Of a stretch of DNA of 64,000 nucleotides, positions 61,317-64,000 are shown piece by piece; the first letter of the stretch is position 1, and every line of letters begins with the position of its first letter. The notes under the pieces were generated by a model. That model made no database searches, was not told the origin of the DNA, and was given only the letters and a program-made list of their open reading frames with translations. A program made the position numbers and the translations under genes. Source of the stretch: Halictus rubicundus (Eukaryota; Arthropoda; Insecta; Hymenoptera; Halictidae); the NCBI RefSeq assembly GCF_050948215.1, contig NW_027488640.1:372001-436000 (forward strand), read 5' to 3'.

Positions 61317-64000
61317 ATGGCCACCGCAGACGCGAGCACGCTCACAGTCTCAGAGCTGAGGGACATTCTCAAAGATTGCGGGTTACCGACGGCGGGTGTA
61401 AAATCCGAATTGATAGCCCGACTGGCAGCGTACGATCCGACGGGTGGACTGACGAAGGTAACGCACGCAAGCGACGATTTGGACCGGTTGGAGGACAACG
61501 AAAAACACACAGACGGAACGAGGGACGAAATGGAACGAAATCGGCGCGAGCTGGACCTGTGCAGGCGAGAAAAGGCTATTTTAGAAAGGGAAATGGAGTT
61601 AGCGAGACGCGAAATCGCGCTCCTACGAGGGGGGCAACCCCGGGACGCGCCCGAGCGCGCGAGCTCGCCGACGGCAGTGAATACGCGCGGACGGATGAGC
61701 GTAAAATCGGTCGCCGAACTGCTCGGCTATTTCGACGGCAAATCCGAAGATTACCCTACGTGGGAGAAGCAGGTAAAGATTCTGCAAACGTCTTACCGAT
61801 TAGGCGACGATGAGACGAAAGTCCTAATTGGAATGCGGCTGCGCGGGAAAGCGCAAGAATGGATGCACTCGCGACCCGACTTCCTCGAACTACGTGCTCA
61901 CGAATTGTTGTTCGAATTCGAACAGATGTTTTATCGCCGGCCGAGTAAAGTCCTAGTACGCAAGCAGTTCCAAGAGCGAGTGTGGAGAAGGGAGGAACTC
62001 TTCGAGGACTACCTCCACTACAAATTAATAAAGGCCAACCGCATACCGATAGACGACCAGATCGAATTGGTAGATCACGTCATCGAAGGCATACCCGATC
62101 CGGCGTTGAAGATTCAGGCGAGGATGCATTGTTTCCGCACTCCAGAAGCTCTGTTGCGGGCCTTCGAAAAATTGACGCTTTCGGCGGCATCTTGCGCGGG
62201 AGGCTCACGGACTAGACTGCAGAGGGACGCGGGAACGGCGAGCAGCGGTGAAAATCGACGGGCCGACGGATGGGCGCCGAGAAAAGAGACGAGGAAGTGC
62301 TACAACTGTAACGAGCCGAATCATCTCAGCGCGAATTGTCCGGCGAAAGCTCGGGGCCTGAAGTGTTTCCGGTGCGGGCAGCACGGACATATTGCGCCGG
62401 CGTGCCCGAGACGCAGCACCGAAGCCGAGAAAAACGTAAACGTTGTGGTACAGTCGCCCACGACGAAGTCCTGCAAAATGGTAAGAGTAAACAATCGCGC
62501 GATAACGGCAATCGTAGACACCGCGAGCGATCTGACTTTGATGCGAGCGTTATGTTATGTAAGAATCGGCGCGCCTTGCCTGCGGGGTAGCGAGACAATG
62601 TTCGCGGGTATCGGGTCTAACGGTAACGAGACGCTCGGGAAATTCACAACGGACGTTGTCATTGACGGAAACACGTACGCGATTCGGATTTTCGTAGTTT
62701 CGGACGTGTTACTGAGACACGATTTGCTTTTGGGAGCCGACTTTCTGAATACGGTCAAACTGACGAAAAGCGGGAGCGAGATATTAATCTCGAAATTACA
62801 AACAGAGGTTCCCGCCAGCCACGACGCCGTTAGTAGCGTACCCGAAATATTTCATATCGAAGTCGAGCGCCCCGCCATAGATGTCGCGCATATCAAAGAC
62901 GCCGCAATACGAGAAAAACTTCGGCAGAAAATCGCGACGTATGTACCAAACAAAATCCGCGAGGTAGACGTGAGAATGGACATTGTTCTAAGAGACGACG
63001 AACCTGTGTACCAGAGAGCGAGACGCCTGGCCCCGCCGGAAAAGGATGCTGTAAATGAGCAAATACGTGAATGGCTGAGGGACGGTATAGTGCAGCCGTC
63101 GCTCTCTGATTACGCAAGTCCAGTCGTACTTGTCAAAAGGAAGGACGGTTCCGCGCGCCTGTGCATCGACTATCGGAAGCTAAATGCGAAAATTGTAAAA
63201 GATCGTTATCCCCTCCCACTCGTGGAGGACCAACTCGATGCGTTGCAGGGTGCGAAAGTGTTCAGTACCCTTGATCTGAAAAACGGATTTTTCCACGCAC
63301 CGGTCGGTAAGGCTAGCCGGAAGTTTACGTCGTTCGTTGTGCCAGACGGGCAGTACGAGTTTTTACGCGTACCCTTCGGGTTGTGCAACTCACCGGCGGT
63401 GTTCGCGAAATTTATTAACGCTGTATTCGGAGATCTTTTGAGACGAAGAGTCATATTGGCGTACATGGACGACCTTATCGTGCCGTCGAAGGACGTCGAG
63501 AGCGGGATGCGAAGTCTCGAGTCGGTTCTGTCGGTAGCGCGGGATTTCGGTTTAGAAATCAATTGGGGAAAATGCTCGTAGTTGCAAACGAAAGTCGAGT
63601 TCCTCGGACATATAATCGAGAATGGCACCGTCTGACCGTCCGAACAGAAAACATTGGCCGTGGCAAAATTCCCAACGCCCAAAACAGCCAAGCAGATTCG
63701 GAGTTTCTTGGGACTATCGGGATATTTCCGAAAGTTTATCGAGGGTTACTCGTTGATCGCAAGACCACTAACCGATCTATTGCGGGCGGATAAGAAATTC
63801 GAGCTCGGGCGTAGGGAGATGGACGCGTTCGACACTTTGAAAGCTAAACTAGTCGAAAAACCGGTGCTGCGGCTGTATAAAGTAAATGCAGAAACTGAGT
63901 TGCATACCGACGCATCGAGATATGGGTTCGGCGTGTTGCGATGACGACGGTGAGTTCCGCCCGGTGTATTTCGCGAGTGGAAAGACCACGCCGGCCGAGA
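61317..64000 (+). pseudogene. Gypsy-E gag-pol fusion, runs off the window
   Basis: ATG at 61317 (GAAAATGGCC). One frame covers an N-terminal SAP-like motif (LTVSELRDILKDCGLPTAGV), a coiled coil, capsid (AELLGYFDGKSEDYPTWEKQ), two knuckles (CYNCNEPNHLSANC, CFRCGQHGHIAPAC), protease (IVDTASDLTLM) and RT with YMDDLIVPS. In-frame stops at 63579-63581 and about 63633 and a shift near 63940 show decay; RNase H begins (HTDASRYGFG) before the window ends. Gag and Pol are joined without frameshift. Confidence 0.92.

Overview
The window is a dense nest of transposable elements with no recognisable host protein-coding gene. It looks like arthropod, most likely insect, nuclear DNA. The reasons are two pieces of 28S rRNA with an R2 retrotransposon sitting exactly at the R2 site, several R1/TRAS-like non-LTR elements tied to short TTAGGG tracts, a Gypsy element with a baculovirus-F-type envelope gene, and a Copia element with an internal-tRNA-type primer site. 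The order of insect is not decided by what I can see. Coordinates rest on reading motifs, terminal repeats and target-site duplications (TSDs) by eye; no database search was possible.

Layout. 1-1804: R1/TRAS-like fragments, purine-rich low-complexity DNA, a TTAGGG tract and a minisatellite. 1805-1878 and 17444-17757: 28S rRNA pieces (minus strand) that flank a long R2 element (1879-17443, minus). This R2 has two overlapping ORFs and long tandem repeats in its 5' UTR. It is broken by Gypsy-A (3365-7757), a solo LTR (8458-9016), an LTR fragment (2852-2995) and another solo LTR-like element (13312-16410), which itself carries an R1-like insertion (13801-16129). 17758-47404: an old, decayed Gypsy-B (minus) split by two younger full-length elements, Gypsy-C (18022-30937, plus) and Gypsy-D (34440-44881, minus). 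Gypsy-C is in turn split by a 1750-bp solo LTR-like element (23680-25429). 47405-47950: R1-like fragment and minisatellite. 47986-53307: full-length Copia. 53391-59419: R1/TRAS-like copies in opposite and tandem orientation with TTAGGG joints. 59420-60640: nothing recognised. About 60640-64000: the 5' part of Gypsy-E (plus), cut by the window end.

The most interesting system is Gypsy-C. Its LTRs look identical. Its U5 leader carries an array of about eight 33-nt hairpins whose stems co-vary. Gag and Pol are joined by a canonical U UUA AAC frameshift site, and Pol contains a macro-like domain between RNase H and integrase. Downstream of env lie two accessory ORFs: a small protein with TQT (LC8-type) motifs and a protein that reads as an extended Tudor domain. 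Both motif types are central to the host piRNA silencing machinery, so an anti-silencing or trafficking role is a reasonable but unproven hypothesis. Gypsy-D is also unusual: a third ORF, started by an ATGA overlap with the pol stop, carries a second copy of the Gag zinc-knuckle module. The R2 element with a separate Gag-like ORF1 is the third point of note, because described R2 elements have one ORF.
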